A stretch of DNA of 64,000 bases from DASXQK01 sp963757155. GTDB lineage: Bacteria > Pseudomonadota > Alphaproteobacteria > Dongiales > Dongiaceae. Where the stretch lies: NCBI GenBank assembly GCA_963757155.1, contig CAVWQS010000017.1, positions 62,001 through 126,000 on the forward strand, given 5' to 3'. A program made the translations under genes and the position numbers. Shown here one piece after another: positions 1 to 9,293 of the stretch (position 1 is its first letter; each line of letters starts with the position of its first letter). The notes under the pieces are model-generated. The model did not search any database and was not told the DNA's origin. It worked only from the letters and a program-made list of their open reading frames with translations.

Positions 1-2234
1 CCGAGGCGGCGGATATCGGTGAGCCCGCCGGCGGCATCGGCGCGGGTCGCCCGCAGCAGGATATGCTGCGGGTCGTGCCGGCGGAGCACGTCATAGATGA
101 GGTCGGAATTGAAGGTCACCTGCTTGCCCGTCTTCTCCTGGCCGGGATGGCGCCGCTCGATCAGCCCGGCGATGACCGCGACATTGCGGAAGCAGCGCTT
201 CAGCATGCTCGAATCATCCATCCAGGCCTCGAGATCGTCGCCCAGAAGATCCCGGTCGAACAAGCGATCCATATCTTCAGCCGGCTTTAGGCTCCAGACC
301 GCGAGCACGTAATCCGTGGCCACGAAGCCCAGGGGCCGCAGCCCCATGCGCTCCATGCGTCGGGTCAGCAGCATGCCCAGGGTCTGATGGGCGTTGCGGC
401 CCTCGAAGCAATAGGCGACCAGGAACTGCTTGCCGCCGCGGGGAAAGCTCTCCACCAGCAGGCCCTCGCGATCCGGCAGCAGGGAGCGCCGGCGCTGGAT
501 CTCGAGCCATTTGTTGACGGCGCCGGGGAGGATCCGCCAGCGCCCGGGCTCGGCCAGCAGCGCCCGCACCCGATCGGCCAGATGGGTGGTGAGCGGCAGC
601 CGCCCGCCTTGATAGGCCGGGACCTTGGGCGCATCGCCGCTGCCGCGGGTGACCTCGGCGGTCATCTCGCGCAGGCCTTCGAAGCGCAGGAGCTGGCCCG
701 CGAACATGAAGGTGTCGCCGATCTTCAGCCCCTGGATGAAATTCTCCTCGATCTCGCCCAGCGCCCGGCCGCGGCGGAAGCGGACCTTCAGCATCGGCTC
801 CTGGACGATGACCCCGACATTCATGCGATAGCGCCGACTGACGCCCGCATCGGTCGGTCCCCAGCGCCCGTCCTCGTTCCGCTTCAGGCGATGCCAGCGC
901 TCATAGGCGGCGAGGGCATAGCCGCCGGTGGCGACAAAATCGAGCACCGCGTCGAAATCCTTGCGGGGGAGGCCGCGATAGGGCGCCGCGCTCGCCACCT
1001 CGCGATACATGGCCTCGGCCTCGAAGGGCGCGGCGCAGGCCATGCCGAGGAGATGCTGGGCCAGCACATCGAGCCCGCCGGGCCGTGGTGCCTCGCCGTC
1101 CAGCGTGTTCTCGCGAACGGCCTCCAAAGCGGCGCGGCATTCCAGCACCTCGAAGCGGTTCGCCGGCACCAGCAAGGCGCGGCTCGGCTCATCCAGGCGG
1201 TGATTGGCGCGGCCGATGCGCTGGATCAGCCGGCTGGCGCCCTTCGGTGCGCCGACCTGGATCACGAGATCGACGGCGGCCCAGTCGACACCGAGATCCA
1301 GGGAGGAGGTGGCGACCACGGCCCGCAGGCTGCCGCGCGCCATGGCCGCCTCGACCTTGCGCCGCTGCTCCGGCGCCAGGCTGCCGTGATGCAGCGCGAT
1401 GGGAAGATTGTCGTCGTTGATGCGCCAGAGCGCCTGGAAGATCAGCTCCGCCTGGGCGCGGGTGTTGACGAAGACCAGGGTGGTGCGCGCGGCCTTGATC
1501 TGCTCGTAGATCTCGGCGATGGCATGGATCGCCATATGACCGGACCAGGGGAGATATTCGCGGGTCTCCAATATGTCGATCTGGGCGGCGCTGCCGGCAC
1601 GGCCACGGACAATGGCCGCGGTGCCGGGCTCGGCCACCAGCCAATCGGCCAGCGCCTGCTCATCGGCCACCGTGGCGGAGAGGCCGACGATGCGGCAGCC
1701 CGGTGCCAGGGTGCGCAGCCGGGCGAGGCCGAGGCCCAGCAGATCGCCGCGCTTGTTGCCGGCCAGCGCATGCAGCTCGTCGATCACCACGCGGCTGAGG
1801 CCGGTGAAGATCTTGTCGGCATCGGTATAGGAGATCATCAGCGCCAGGGATTCCGGCGTGGTCAGCAGCATCTGCGGCGGGGACTTGCGCTGGCGCTGAC
1901 GCTTGGCGGCGGGCGTGTCGCCGGTGCGGGTCTCCACCGTGATGGGCAGCCCCATCTCCGCCAGAGGCTCCGTCAGATTGCGATGGATGTCGACGGCAAG
2001 CGCCTTCAGCGGCGAGACATAGAGGGTATGCAGCCCTGCCTCCGGCGATGCCGCCAGCTCTACGAGGCTCGGCAGGAACCCGGCCAGGGTCTTGCCGCCG
2101 CCGGTGGGGGCCACCAGCAGAGCCGAGCGGCCGGCGCGGTCGAGGTCCAGCAGCTCGAGCTGATGGGCATGGGGCTGCCAGCCCCGGGCGGCAAACCATT
2201 CGGCAAAGGGGGAGGGAAGCCCGATTCCTTCCAT
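1..2234 (-). CDS. Ligase-associated DEXH-box helicase (Lhr-like), 3' end beyond window
   Basis: This is a superfamily 2 DNA helicase of the type found with bacterial LigD-like ligases and their exonuclease/phosphoesterase partners, so a role in DNA repair is likely. About 744 residues are visible, and the C-terminus lies left of base 1. The N-terminus has the Q-like start and Walker A motif APTGGGKT, then the DExH box VVIDELHAL, motif III GLSAT, and motifs V/VI around SLDLGVDW and QRIGRANHR. The frame is open throughout, checked at both ends. The start ATG overlaps the TGA of the upstream HIT gene closely (TGAGATG), so the two are probably co-transcribed and translationally coupled. The usual neighbours (pdeM, exonuclease, ligase) would lie outside the window. 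I am confident of the family, less so of the exact pathway. Confidence 0.9.
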   Translation of the reverse strand, partial: MEGIGLPSPFAEWFAARGWQPHAHQLELLDLDRAGRSALLVAPTGGGKTLAGFLPSLVELAASPEAGLHTLYVSPLKALAVDIHRNLTEPLAEMGLPITVETRTGDTPAAKRQRQRKSPPQMLLTTPESLALMISYTDADKIFTGLSRVVIDELHALAGNKRGDLLGLGLARLRTLAPGCRIVGLSATVADEQALADWLVAEPGTAAIVRGRAGSAAQIDILETREYLPWSGHMAIHAIAEIYEQIKAARTTLVFVNTRAQAELIFQALWRINDDNLPIALHHGSLAPEQRRKVEAAMARGSLRAVVATSSLDLGVDWAAVDLVIQVGAPKGASRLIQRIGRANHRLDEPSRALLVPANRFEVLECRAALEAVRENTLDGEAPRPGGLDVLAQHLLGMACAAPFEAEAMYREVASAAPYRGLPRKDFDAVLDFVATGGYALAAYERWHRLKRNEDGRWGPTDAGVSRRYRMNVGVIVQEPMLKVRFRRGRALGEIEENFIQGLKIGDTFMFAGQLLRFEGLREMTAEVTRGSGDAPKVPAYQGGRLPLTTHLADRVRALLAEPGRWRILPGAVNKWLEIQRRRSLLPDREGLLVESFPRGGKQFLVAYCFEGRNAHQTLGMLLTRRMERMGLRPLGFVATDYVLAVWSLKPAEDMDRLFDRDLLGDDLEAWMDDSSMLKRCFRNVAVIAGLIERRHPGQEKTGKQVTFNSDLIYDVLRRHDPQHILLRATRADAAGGLTDIRRL

Positions 2235-2235
2235 C

Positions 2236-2648
2236 TCACCGGGCGAGCAGCGGTTGCAGCAGGCGGATCCGCTCAGTCTTCTCTGCCTCGCTCATCGTCC
2301 GCGCCTGGCCCTGACCCCAGACCGGATTGGGCCAGGCGGGATCGGTGGCGAAGCGGGCGATGATGTGGATATGGAGCTGGGGCACCTGATTGCCCAAGGC
2401 CGCGACATTCATCTTGTCGGCCTTGAAGGCCGCTGCATCACCGCCGAGGCCCGAGCGATCTCCTCGATCAGCGTGGCGCGCTCCGCGGGTGGAAGGTCAT
2501 GGATCTCACGGAGGTCCGGGCGCGCCGGCACCAGGATGACCCAGGGGAAGCGGGCGTCGTTCATGAGCAGGAGACGGCAGAGCGGCCAGTCGCCGAGAGC
2601 GATGGTATCGGCGGCGAGGCGGGGGTGCAGGGTGAAGGCGTTGGACAT
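2236..2648 (-). CDS. HIT-family hydrolase-like protein, with apparent frameshift
   Basis: This is a small histidine-triad protein, a family that hydrolyses nucleotide phosphoramidates or dinucleoside polyphosphates. The first part (SNAFTLHPRLAADT, ILVPARPD) and the second part (QVPQLHIHIIARF) lie in different frames; one base is missing near 2435-2445. Corrected, it would be about 137 residues, the normal size for the family. The active-site region reads H-I-H-I-I, so the third His of the classic HxHxH triad is Ile. That variant belongs to a HIT subfamily common in proteobacteria, so it need not mean inactivity. The stop overlaps the helicase start. The open frame reaches its stop only after frame correction, which suggests a sequencing error rather than decay. 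Confidence 0.8.
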
Positions 2649-2722
2649 GGGAGGACTTTACAATGGCGAGGCGCCAGGAAGTTAGGGCGGTGTTCGCCCC
2701 CCCTTTTTGAAAGAACCAGCCG

Positions 2723-3241
2723 CTACACCTCGCCGCGGTAGCTGTCGCCGAGATAGGCCAGCTTCGCCGCATCGTCTCGCGTCGAGCGGAGGTAGCGCTT
2801 CCAGGCCTGCTGCTCATGCCAGACGGCGCCGAGCTCCCAGACGCAGTAGGTGCCGCGGTGGGGCGTGGCGAAGGTGAATTCCTTGAAGTCCGGATCGCCG
2901 CCGTCTTTGGCGAAGGTGGATTTCCAGATCTCGTTCTCATGGCGCCAGCTGCAGACCAGCAGGAAATAGAACGCCGCGGTGCAGCGATGCAGGATGACGA
3001 AGCCGAGCTCGCCCGCGAGGTTCATCTTCGGGCCCGCGGCTTCCCTGGCGACGAAGGCGCGGGCGAGGTTGCGGATCTCGGCCGGTACCGGCATCTCCGG
3101 CAAGGCAATGTCGTACCATTTGAGCCAGGCGCCCTTCAGCGCGAGGCCTTCGCCCGGTTCGATGAGTTTGTCGCGATGGACATAGCCCGCCGCCACATTG
3201 TCGATGGCGGAGAGATCGGATGGGGTCGCCGTCCGCAGCAT
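2723..3241 (-). CDS. Conserved hypothetical protein, 172 residues
   Basis: I do not recognise this family. The start chosen is the ATG at 3241, because GAGGAGG lies just upstream; a longer frame upstream would run into the neighbouring ATPase gene. The predicted protein begins MLRTATPSDLSAIDNVA and is rich in Trp, Tyr and Phe in its second half (for example WRHENEIWKS, TYCVWELGAVWHEQQAWKRY), which suggests a compact soluble domain with a hydrophobic core. There is no signal peptide or clear membrane helix. It lies directly downstream of the DUF815-type ATPase (gap 14 bp) on the same strand, so it is probably in the same operon. No function is proposed. Confidence 0.7.
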   Translation of the reverse strand: MLRTATPSDLSAIDNVAAGYVHRDKLIEPGEGLALKGAWLKWYDIALPEMPVPAEIRNLARAFVAREAAGPKMNLAGELGFVILHRCTAAFYFLLVCSWRHENEIWKSTFAKDGGDPDFKEFTFATPHRGTYCVWELGAVWHEQQAWKRYLRSTRDDAAKLAYLGDSYRGEV

Positions 3242-3255
3242 CGCGAGCCTCCTCG

Positions 3256-4113
3256 CTAATCCAGCGTCTTTCCCAACCGCCCGGCCAGATCCTGGATGAA
3301 CTGCCAGGCGACGCGGCCGGAGCGCGCACCCCGGGTCACCGACCATTCATTCGCCTCGGCGCGCAGGGTCTCCACGGGGATCTTGAGGCCGTAGCGACGC
3401 GCGTAGCCTTCGAGAATGGCGAAATAGGTGTCCTGGTCGCAATTGTGGAAGCCGAGCCAGAGGCCGAAGCGGTCGGAGAGGGAGACCTTCTCCTCCACCG
3501 CCTCGGAGGGGTTGATGGCGGTGGAGCGCTCGTTCTCGATCATGTCGCGGGGCATGAGATGCCGGCGGTTGGAGGTGGCGTAGAAGATCACATTGCCCGG
3601 CCGCCCCTCGATGCCGCCCTCCAGCACCGCCTTCAGGGATTTATAGCTGGTGTCGGCTGCATCGAAGGAGAGGTCGTCGCAGAAGAGGAGGCAGCGCCGC
3701 GGCTGGGCCCTGAGCCGCCCCAGCAGGACGGGCAGCGAGGCCAGATCCTCGCGATGGATCTCGATCAGGGCCAGCGCGCCGCCGCCCTCGGCATTGACGG
3801 CCGCATGGACCGCCTTGACCAGCGAGCTCTTGCCCGTGCCGCGCGCGCCCCAGAGCAAGGCGTTGTTGGCCGGCAGGCCCCGGGCAAAGCGCCGCGTATT
3901 GTCCAGCAGGATGTCGCGGTTGCGATCGACCCCGCGCAGCAGCTCGAGCTCGACCCGGCTCACCCGGTCGACCGCCTCGAGGCGGGAGCCCTCGGCATGC
4001 CAGATGAAGGCCTCGGCGCTGTCGAGGGCGGCGGAGGGCGGGTCTGCCGGGGCCAGGCGGTCGAGGGCTGCGGCGATCTGGCGGAGCAGGGGAAGGAGTG
4101 AAGGTTCGGTCAT
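3256..4113 (-). CDS. DUF815-type AAA+ family ATP-binding protein
   Basis: This is an AAA+-like ATPase of the DUF815 family, 285 residues, a family with no firmly assigned role. Walker A is WGARGTGKSSLVKA, a Walker-B-like LLFCDDLSFD follows, and the sensor-like segment is IFYATSNRRHLMPRDM. The C-terminal part (SDRFGLWLGFHNCDQDTY) is typical of the family, which is often found next to yajC in alphaproteobacteria. It is divergent from yajC, with about 115 bp between them that must hold both promoters. The protein is full length and shows no signal peptide. Family confidence is high. Confidence 0.9.
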   Translation of the reverse strand: MTEPSLLPLLRQIAAALDRLAPADPPSAALDSAEAFIWHAEGSRLEAVDRVSRVELELLRGVDRNRDILLDNTRRFARGLPANNALLWGARGTGKSSLVKAVHAAVNAEGGGALALIEIHREDLASLPVLLGRLRAQPRRCLLFCDDLSFDAADTSYKSLKAVLEGGIEGRPGNVIFYATSNRRHLMPRDMIENERSTAINPSEAVEEKVSLSDRFGLWLGFHNCDQDTYFAILEGYARRYGLKIPVETLRAEANEWSVTRGARSGRVAWQFIQDLAGRLGKTLD

Positions 4114-4227
4114 GGCGGCGCAGCCTATCAGGCTGATTTAGCGGGAGAAAGCCCGGAGGTGGCGACCATTGCATTTCCGATTTCAGCCGCTATAGTCCGC
4201 CGCTCAATGGATTCTGCGGGAGCGACG

Positions 4228-4618
4228 ATGTTTATTACTGACGCCTATGCCCAGGCGACTGCGGGCGGCCTCGAAGGTGCAGGCGCCAGCATCATGCAGT
4301 TCCTGCCCATCATCCTGGTCGTCTTCATCATGTACATGCTGATGTGGCGCCCGCAGCAGAAGAAGATGAAGGCCCATAAGGCCATGATCGCCGCCGTCAA
4401 GCGCGGCGACAAGGTGGTGGCGGCCGGCGGGATCATCGGCACGGTCAGCAAGGTCGTCGAGCGACGGCGAGGTGCAGATCGAGGTTGCCGAGGGCGTGCG
4501 GATGCGCGTCCTGCGCAGCAGCATCAATGACGTGCTGAACCGCAGCGACGGGGCCAAGATCCAGGACAATACGCCGGGAAAGGCCGAGAAGGCTGACAAG
4601 AAGGGGGACGCCCGCTAG
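4228..4618 (+). CDS. yajC: Preprotein translocase subunit YajC, with apparent frameshift
   Basis: YajC is a small single-pass inner-membrane protein that associates with SecDF. The start ATG at 4228 gives MFITDAYAQA, the usual alphaproteobacterial N-terminus; an in-frame ATG at 4207 is less likely. The membrane helix (FLPIILVVFIMYMLMW) is followed by the family signature RPQQKKMKAHKAM and GDKVVAAGGIIGTV. Near 4460 one extra base breaks the frame: the continuation (GEVQIEVAEGVRMRVLRSSI) is in the next frame and ends at 4618. Corrected length is about 129 residues, normal for YajC. It is the first gene of yajC-secD-secF. A sequencing error is more likely than real loss. Confidence 0.92.
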
Positions 4619-4654
4619 GCCTCGTCGGCCAAGCGGCGGCGGAAGCTACTTCCC

Positions 4655-6219
4655 ATGATGTATTTCTCGCGATGGAAGGTGACGCTGATACTGGCGGTGC
4701 TGGTGCTGGGATGCATCTTCGCTTTGCCCAACCTGCTGCCCGCGCGCATCGACGACAAGATCCCCGGTTTTCTTCCCCATGAGCGGATCAGCCTCGGCCT
4801 CGATCTCCAGGGCGGCTCGCATCTGCTGCTCGCCGCCGATATCGATTCGGTGGTGCGCGAGCGGCTGACCAGCGTCGTCGACGGCATCCGCAGCGAGCTG
4901 CGCAAGGTCAATATCGGCTATACCGGCCTCGGCATCGACGGCAATGCGGTCAAGCTGACGCTCCGCGACAAAAACGAGATCGAGAAGGCCCGCCCGATCC
5001 TGGAATCGGTGACCGAGGGCATGCAGCTCAGCATCTCGCCCGATGGCCAGGTGAGCGCCGCCTATCACCGAGGACAAGGTCAAGGAGATCACCCAGAACG
5101 CCATCCAGCAATCGATCGAGATCGTGCGCCGGCGCGTCGACGAGACGGGCACCCGCGAACCCACGATCCAGCGCCAGGGCACCGACCAGATCCTGGTCCA
5201 GCTGCCGGGGCTGCAGGATCCCGAGCGGATCAAATCGCTGCTCGGCAAGACCGCCAAGATGACCTTCCGCCTGGTCGACCAGACCGTATCGCCGGAAGAT
5301 CCGAACATACCCTCGACCTCCGAGATCCTGCCGCTGGCCACGCCCCGGCCGGGCGAGGCGCCGAGTTATGTCGTGCAGAAGCGGGTCATGGTTAGCGGCG
5401 AGAACCTGACCGACGCTCAGGCCACTTATCAGGACGCCCAGCCGGTCGTCAGCTTCAAATTCGATTCCATCGGCGCGCGGCGTTTCTGCGACGCGACCAA
5501 GAACAATGTCGGCAAGCCCTTCGCCATCGTCCTCGACAACAAGGTGATCAGCGCGCCCGGTGATCCGAGATGCCATCTGCGGCGGGGCGGGCGTCATCAG
5601 CGGCAATTTCACCATCCAGTCGGCCCAGGATCTGGCGCTGCTGCTGCGCGCCGGTGCGCTTCCCGCGCCGCTGAAGATCATCGAGGAGCGCTCGGTCGGC
5701 CCCGATCTCGGCGCCAATTCCATCCGCGCCGGCCTCTATGCCGCGGCCATCGGCTTCGCCCTTGTCGCGACCTACATGGTGCTGGCTTACGGCCTCTTCG
5801 GCTTCTTCGCCGATATCGCGCTGATCTTCAATCTGATCCTCACCATCGCGGCGCTCTCGGTGCTCCAGGCGACGCTGACCCTGCCGGGCATCGCGGGCAT
5901 GCTGCTGACGCTGGGCATGTCGGTCGACGCCAATGTGCTCATCAATGAGCGAATACGGGAGGAGACCAAGCTGGGACGCTCGCCCATCGCCGCACTGGAT
6001 GCCGGGTTCCGCCGCGCGCTCTCGACCATCGTCGACTCCAATCTGACGACGCTGATCAAGATGGCAATTCTCTACGTGCTGGGCTCGGGACCGGTGAAGG
6101 GCTTCGCCGTCACCATCAGCCTCGGCATCGTCACCTCCATGTTCACCGCCATCGTGCTGGTCCGCTGGATCATGTCGGTATGGCTGCGCCGGACCCGTCC
6201 GGCAGCGCTGAAGGTCTAG
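4655..6219 (+). CDS. secD: Protein translocase subunit SecD, with two apparent frameshifts
   Basis: SecD uses the proton-motive force with SecF to complete protein export across the inner membrane. The N-terminal helix, the signature GLDLQGGSHLLL, the periplasmic P1 segments (IVRRRVDETGTREPTI, TDQILVQLPGLQDPERI) and the C-terminal six-helix membrane domain (TLGMSVDANVLINERIREE) are all present. They fall in three frames. One extra base is near 5065-5072 and another near 5563. After correction the product is about 521 residues, the usual alphaproteobacterial size. Because SecD is normally important for growth, and the neighbours yajC and HIT have the same kind of defect, assembly error is the simplest reading. 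It sits 36 bp after yajC and 4 bp before secF. Confidence 0.93.
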
Positions 6220-6223
6220 CCCC

Positions 6224-7168
6224 ATGTTCCGCCTGCGCTTCGTTCCCGACAATACCCGAATCAAATTCATGCGGGGCCGCATCGCCGGCCTCGTGGTCTC
6301 CGCCGTGCTCTCCATCGCCTCGGTGATCCTCTATTTCTATCCCGGCCTGAATTACGGCATCGACTTCCGCGGCGGCATCGTCATCGAGGCACGCACCAGC
6401 GGCCCGGCGGATTTCGCCCAGCTGCGCTCCACCCTCAACGGCCTCGGCCTGGGGGAGGCGGCGCTGCAGCAGTTCGGCGGCCCCAATGACGTGCTGATCC
6501 GGCTCGAGCGCCAGCCCGGCGGGGACGAGGCGCAGCAGGTGGCGGTCGAGAAGGTCCGCACCATGCTGGCGCAGAAATTTCCGGGCACGGAGCTGCGAAG
6601 GGTGGAGGCGGTCGGCGCCACGGTCAGCGACACGCTGTTCCAGAACGGCATGATCGCGCTCGGCCTCGCGCTGGTCGCTATGCTGCTCTACATCTGGTTC
6701 CGATTCGAATGGCAGTTCGGCGTCGGCGCCGTCGTGACTCTGATTCTCGATGTCACGAAGACAGTGGGCTTCTTCGCCATCACCGGGCTGCAGTTCAATC
6801 TGACCAGCCTTGCCGCCATCCTCACCATCATGGGCTATTCGATCAACGACAAGGTCGTGGTCTATGACCGGGTGCGCGAGAATCTGCGCAAATACAAATC
6901 GATGCCGCTGCGCGAGCTGATCGACCTCTCGATCAACGAGACGCTGAACCGCACGATCAACACCTCCTTCACCACCTTCCTGGCGACCTTGCCCCTGGCG
7001 CTGGTGGCGAGCGGGGCGGTGCAGGAGTTCGCCATCGTCATCCTCTTCGGCATCGTGATCGGCACCTCCTCCTCGATCTTCATCGCCGCGCCCATCCTGC
7101 TCTTCCTGGGCGAGAACAAGCTGCGGCGGGGCGTGAAGCCGAAGCTGGTCGCCGACGCACGGCCGTGA
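6224..7168 (+). CDS. secF: Protein translocase subunit SecF
   Basis: SecF is the partner of SecD in the inner membrane and drives the late, proton-motive-force-dependent stage of protein export. The 314-residue protein starts MFRLRFVPDNTRIKFM, has the first helix and then the characteristic GIDFRGGIVIEARTS. The C-terminal membrane domain contains VVYDRVRENLRKYK and the helix 4-6 region. The frame is intact, unlike secD. The start lies 4 bp downstream of the secD stop. A TTG-started Mth938-like gene follows after 16 bp, so the operon may extend to the hairpin at 7576-7599. Confidence 0.96.
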   Translation: MFRLRFVPDNTRIKFMRGRIAGLVVSAVLSIASVILYFYPGLNYGIDFRGGIVIEARTSGPADFAQLRSTLNGLGLGEAALQQFGGPNDVLIRLERQPGGDEAQQVAVEKVRTMLAQKFPGTELRRVEAVGATVSDTLFQNGMIALGLALVAMLLYIWFRFEWQFGVGAVVTLILDVTKTVGFFAITGLQFNLTSLAAILTIMGYSINDKVVVYDRVRENLRKYKSMPLRELIDLSINETLNRTINTSFTTFLATLPLALVASGAVQEFAIVILFGIVIGTSSSIFIAAPILLFLGENKLRRGVKPKLVADARP

Positions 7169-7184
7169 GAAGGGATCTCCCCGC

Positions 7185-7565
7185 TTGGATCTGACGCCGC
7201 TCATCCCGAGCGGACGACAGATCGTCGAGAGCTATGGCGATGGCCGGTTTCGCGTCACCGGGCAGCTCCATCAGAGCGCCATCCTCGTCTTTCCCGAACG
7301 CACCCTTGTCTGGCCCGTGACCAGCGCCGCCGAGGCCAGCCTCGAGAATCTGGAGCCGATCCTCGCGGCAGGACGCGCGCGCACGGTCGAGCTGCTGCTC
7401 TTCGGCCAGGGCCCGCGGATGCTGCTCGTGCCCCCGGCGCTTCGCCAGGGCTTGCGCGAGGCCGGCATCGTGCTGGAGCCGATGGACACGGGGGCGGCCT
7501 GCCGCACCTATAACGTGCTGATGGCCGAAGGCCGCCTCGTCGCCGCCGCTTTGATCCCGGTATAG
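7185..7565 (+). CDS. Mth938-like (DUF498) domain protein
   Basis: This is a 126-residue protein of the Mth938/NDUFAF3-like family; relatives in mitochondria help assemble respiratory complex I, and the bacterial role is unclear. The start is a TTG at 7185. The sequence reads LIPSGRQIVESYGDGRFRVT near the N-terminus, and the family core VELLLFGQGPRMLLVPP and CRTYNVLMAEGRLVAAALIP is present. It follows secF closely and is followed by a strong hairpin. A second complex-I-assembly-like gene (squalene/phytoene synthase fold) is at 8317, an association common in alphaproteobacteria. Confidence 0.85.
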   Translation: MDLTPLIPSGRQIVESYGDGRFRVTGQLHQSAILVFPERTLVWPVTSAAEASLENLEPILAAGRARTVELLLFGQGPRMLLVPPALRQGLREAGIVLEPMDTGAACRTYNVLMAEGRLVAAALIPV

Positions 7566-7575
7566 ACCAAAAGAA

Positions 7576-7599
7576 AACGGGGCCCGTCGGGGCCCCGTT
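7576..7599. terminator. Bidirectional hairpin between convergent genes
   Basis: A perfect 9-bp stem, AACGGGGCC (7576-7584) with GGCCCCGTT (7591-7599), has a 6-base loop. A-rich bases lie on the left and CTTCC on the right. It sits between the stop of the Mth938-like gene and the stop of the convergent PuuD-like gene, so it probably ends transcription from both sides. Confidence 0.75.
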
Positions 7600-7622
7600 C
7601 CTTCGGCGAATGAGCGATGCGC

Positions 7623-8198
7623 TCAGCCGATATTCTGCTGCGCCACCATGCAATAGAGCATCGGGATGGAGAGCATGGTGTTGACCCGCGAGGTCAGCAT
7701 GGCCAGCCGCGCCGCCTTCTTCTTGGCATCGGCGTCGACCTGGACGATGCCCAGCGCCTTCTTCTGATTCGGCCAGATGATGAACCAGACGTTGAAGGCC
7801 ATGATCAGCGCCAGCCACATGCCGATGCCGATGGTCGGCACCTGGAAGGAAAGTGCGGCGCCGAGATAGCCGTTGGCCCCGGCCGTGAGCAGGCCGAAGA
7901 GCACGGTCCCGGCCGCCGCCCAGCGGAAGAAGAAGAGGGCGGCGGGTGCGATGACCTTGCCGATGGCCGGCTTCTGCTCGTCGGGAATCTTCGGCATGGA
8001 GGGGATCTGGACGAAGTTGAAGTAGTAAAGCAGGCCGATCCAGAGAATGCCGAAGAAGACGTGGATATAGCGCAGGATGAAGGCCCAGAAGGCGAGATCG
8101 CCCAGCAGGGTGTATTGGCCGCGGATGAGGAACACGATCACGGCCAGAATCAGGCCAAGACCAAGCGCGTAATGCAGGTTTTCGAGCGGATTTTTCAT
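7623..8198 (-). CDS. PuuD-like (urate hydroxylase-type) membrane protein
   Basis: This is an integral membrane protein of about 191 residues resembling the N-terminal membrane domain of the PuuD family (urate hydroxylase). The start at 8198 (MKNPLENLHYAL) follows a G-run ribosome-binding site; an upstream in-frame start at 8240 has no such signal. Several hydrophobic helices are evident (LGLILAVIVFLI, YIHVFFGILWIGLLYYFNF, GMWLALIMAFNVWFIIWPNQ). The FFGILWIGLLYYFNFVQIP segment resembles the PuuD core. The cytochrome c domain that many PuuD proteins carry at the C-terminus is absent, and no purine-degradation genes are nearby, so the enzymatic role is uncertain. Confidence 0.75.
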   Translation of the reverse strand: MKNPLENLHYALGLGLILAVIVFLIRGQYTLLGDLAFWAFILRYIHVFFGILWIGLLYYFNFVQIPSMPKIPDEQKPAIGKVIAPAALFFFRWAAAGTVLFGLLTAGANGYLGAALSFQVPTIGIGMWLALIMAFNVWFIIWPNQKKALGIVQVDADAKKKAARLAMLTSRVNTMLSIPMLYCMVAQQNIG

Positions 8199-8316
8199 GT
8201 CGGTGACCCCCCAATTCAGACTCGATCCGTCTATAATCATTCTATCCTAGCTGCTTGCGGCTTCAACGCCGTTATCGGGGAGCCCATCCGAGCCCTTCCA
8301 ACCCCATCGTAGCGAT

Positions 8317-9162
8317 ATGGCCGAGACCGAGCTTTCCTACTGCGCCCGGCTTCTGCGCCAGCAGGATCCGGACCGCTATCTGACGGCGCTCTTCGCCCCG
8401 CCCGAGCGGCGGGAGGCGCTCTTCGCCCTCTATGCCTTCAATCTGGAGCTGGCGCGGGCGCGGGAATCGGTGCGCGAGCCCATCATGGGCCAGATGCGCC
8501 TGCAATGGTGGCGCGACAGCCTGGCGGAGATGCTGGCGGGGCGGCCGCGGGCCCATGAGGTCGGCCGGCCGCTGGCCGCTGCGATCGCCGCCTATGGGCT
8601 CGATCCGGCGCTGCTGGAGCGGCTGATCGACGCCCGGGAGCGGGATATGGAAGCCGAGCCCCCGGCCGATCTGGCGGCCCTCCTGGACTACGCCCGGGGC
8701 ACCTCCTCGACCCTGACGGAGCTGGCGCTGGAGGTGCTGGGCCGGCCCGAGCCGGCCGTCCGGGAGGCCGGCCGGGCGCTGGGCATCGCCTGGGCGCTGC
8801 TGGGGCTGGTGCGGGCCGTGCCCTTCCATGCCGCCCAGCGGCGGCTCTATCTGCCGACCTCCCTGACGGAGGCGGCGGGTCTCAGGCCCAGTCAGCTCTT
8901 CGACCGCGGCAGCTCGCCGGAGCTCAGCCAAGTCGCCCGCCGCCTGGCGGAGGAGGCGGCGGGCTGGCTCGCCGCCGCGCGCCGGGGGCGAGGGGAGGTC
9001 GGCCGGCAGTTCCAGCCGGCGCTGCTGCCGGCCACCCTGGCCCGGGGCCATCTGCGGCGCCTTGCCGCCGCCGGCTACGACCCCTTCGACGCGCGCGTGC
9101 AGCAGGCGCCGCCGGGCCGGATCTGGGGCCTGGCGGTTCGCCGGCTCATCGGCGGCTACTGA
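8317..9162 (+). CDS. Squalene/phytoene synthase family protein (NDUFAF6-like)
   Basis: This protein of about 281 residues has the squalene/phytoene synthase fold. It starts MAETELSYCARLLRQQDPDR and contains YAFNLELARARESVREPIMG, QMRLQWWRD and RGTSSTLTELALEVLG. The two Asp-rich motifs (DxxxD) needed for prenyl transfer are not conserved, which points to the NDUFAF6-like branch linked to complex I assembly rather than to carotenoid or hopanoid synthesis. It lies near an Mth938-like gene, which belongs to the same functional group. It stands alone on the plus strand with a short gap before the Fsr-like transporter. Confidence 0.8.
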   Translation: MAETELSYCARLLRQQDPDRYLTALFAPPERREALFALYAFNLELARARESVREPIMGQMRLQWWRDSLAEMLAGRPRAHEVGRPLAAAIAAYGLDPALLERLIDARERDMEAEPPADLAALLDYARGTSSTLTELALEVLGRPEPAVREAGRALGIAWALLGLVRAVPFHAAQRRLYLPTSLTEAAGLRPSQLFDRGSSPELSQVARRLAEEAAGWLAAARRGRGEVGRQFQPALLPATLARGHLRRLAAAGYDPFDARVQQAPPGRIWGLAVRRLIGGY

Positions 9163-9293
9163 GCGCTGGCTCTGCTGCGCTGCGGCAAAATCGGGAGGCA
9201 CCCATCTCGATCGCGCAATGGTCGCGCGCGGCCGGGCGCCATACCTTTTGAGAACGAGAGTTAGAGGCGTATCAGGTTGGTTGGAGCGGTGAA

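Noticed and set aside
387..2363. A 658-codon plus-strand open frame
   Set aside because: It is antisense to the DEXH helicase, whose motifs are clear. High GC leaves long open frames on the opposite strand, and the translation is Gln/Ala/Gly-rich without domains.
4655..6219. Programmed frameshifting in secD
   Set aside because: There is no slippery heptamer or downstream stem at both sites, and neighbouring unrelated genes show the same one-base defects. Sequencing error is simpler.
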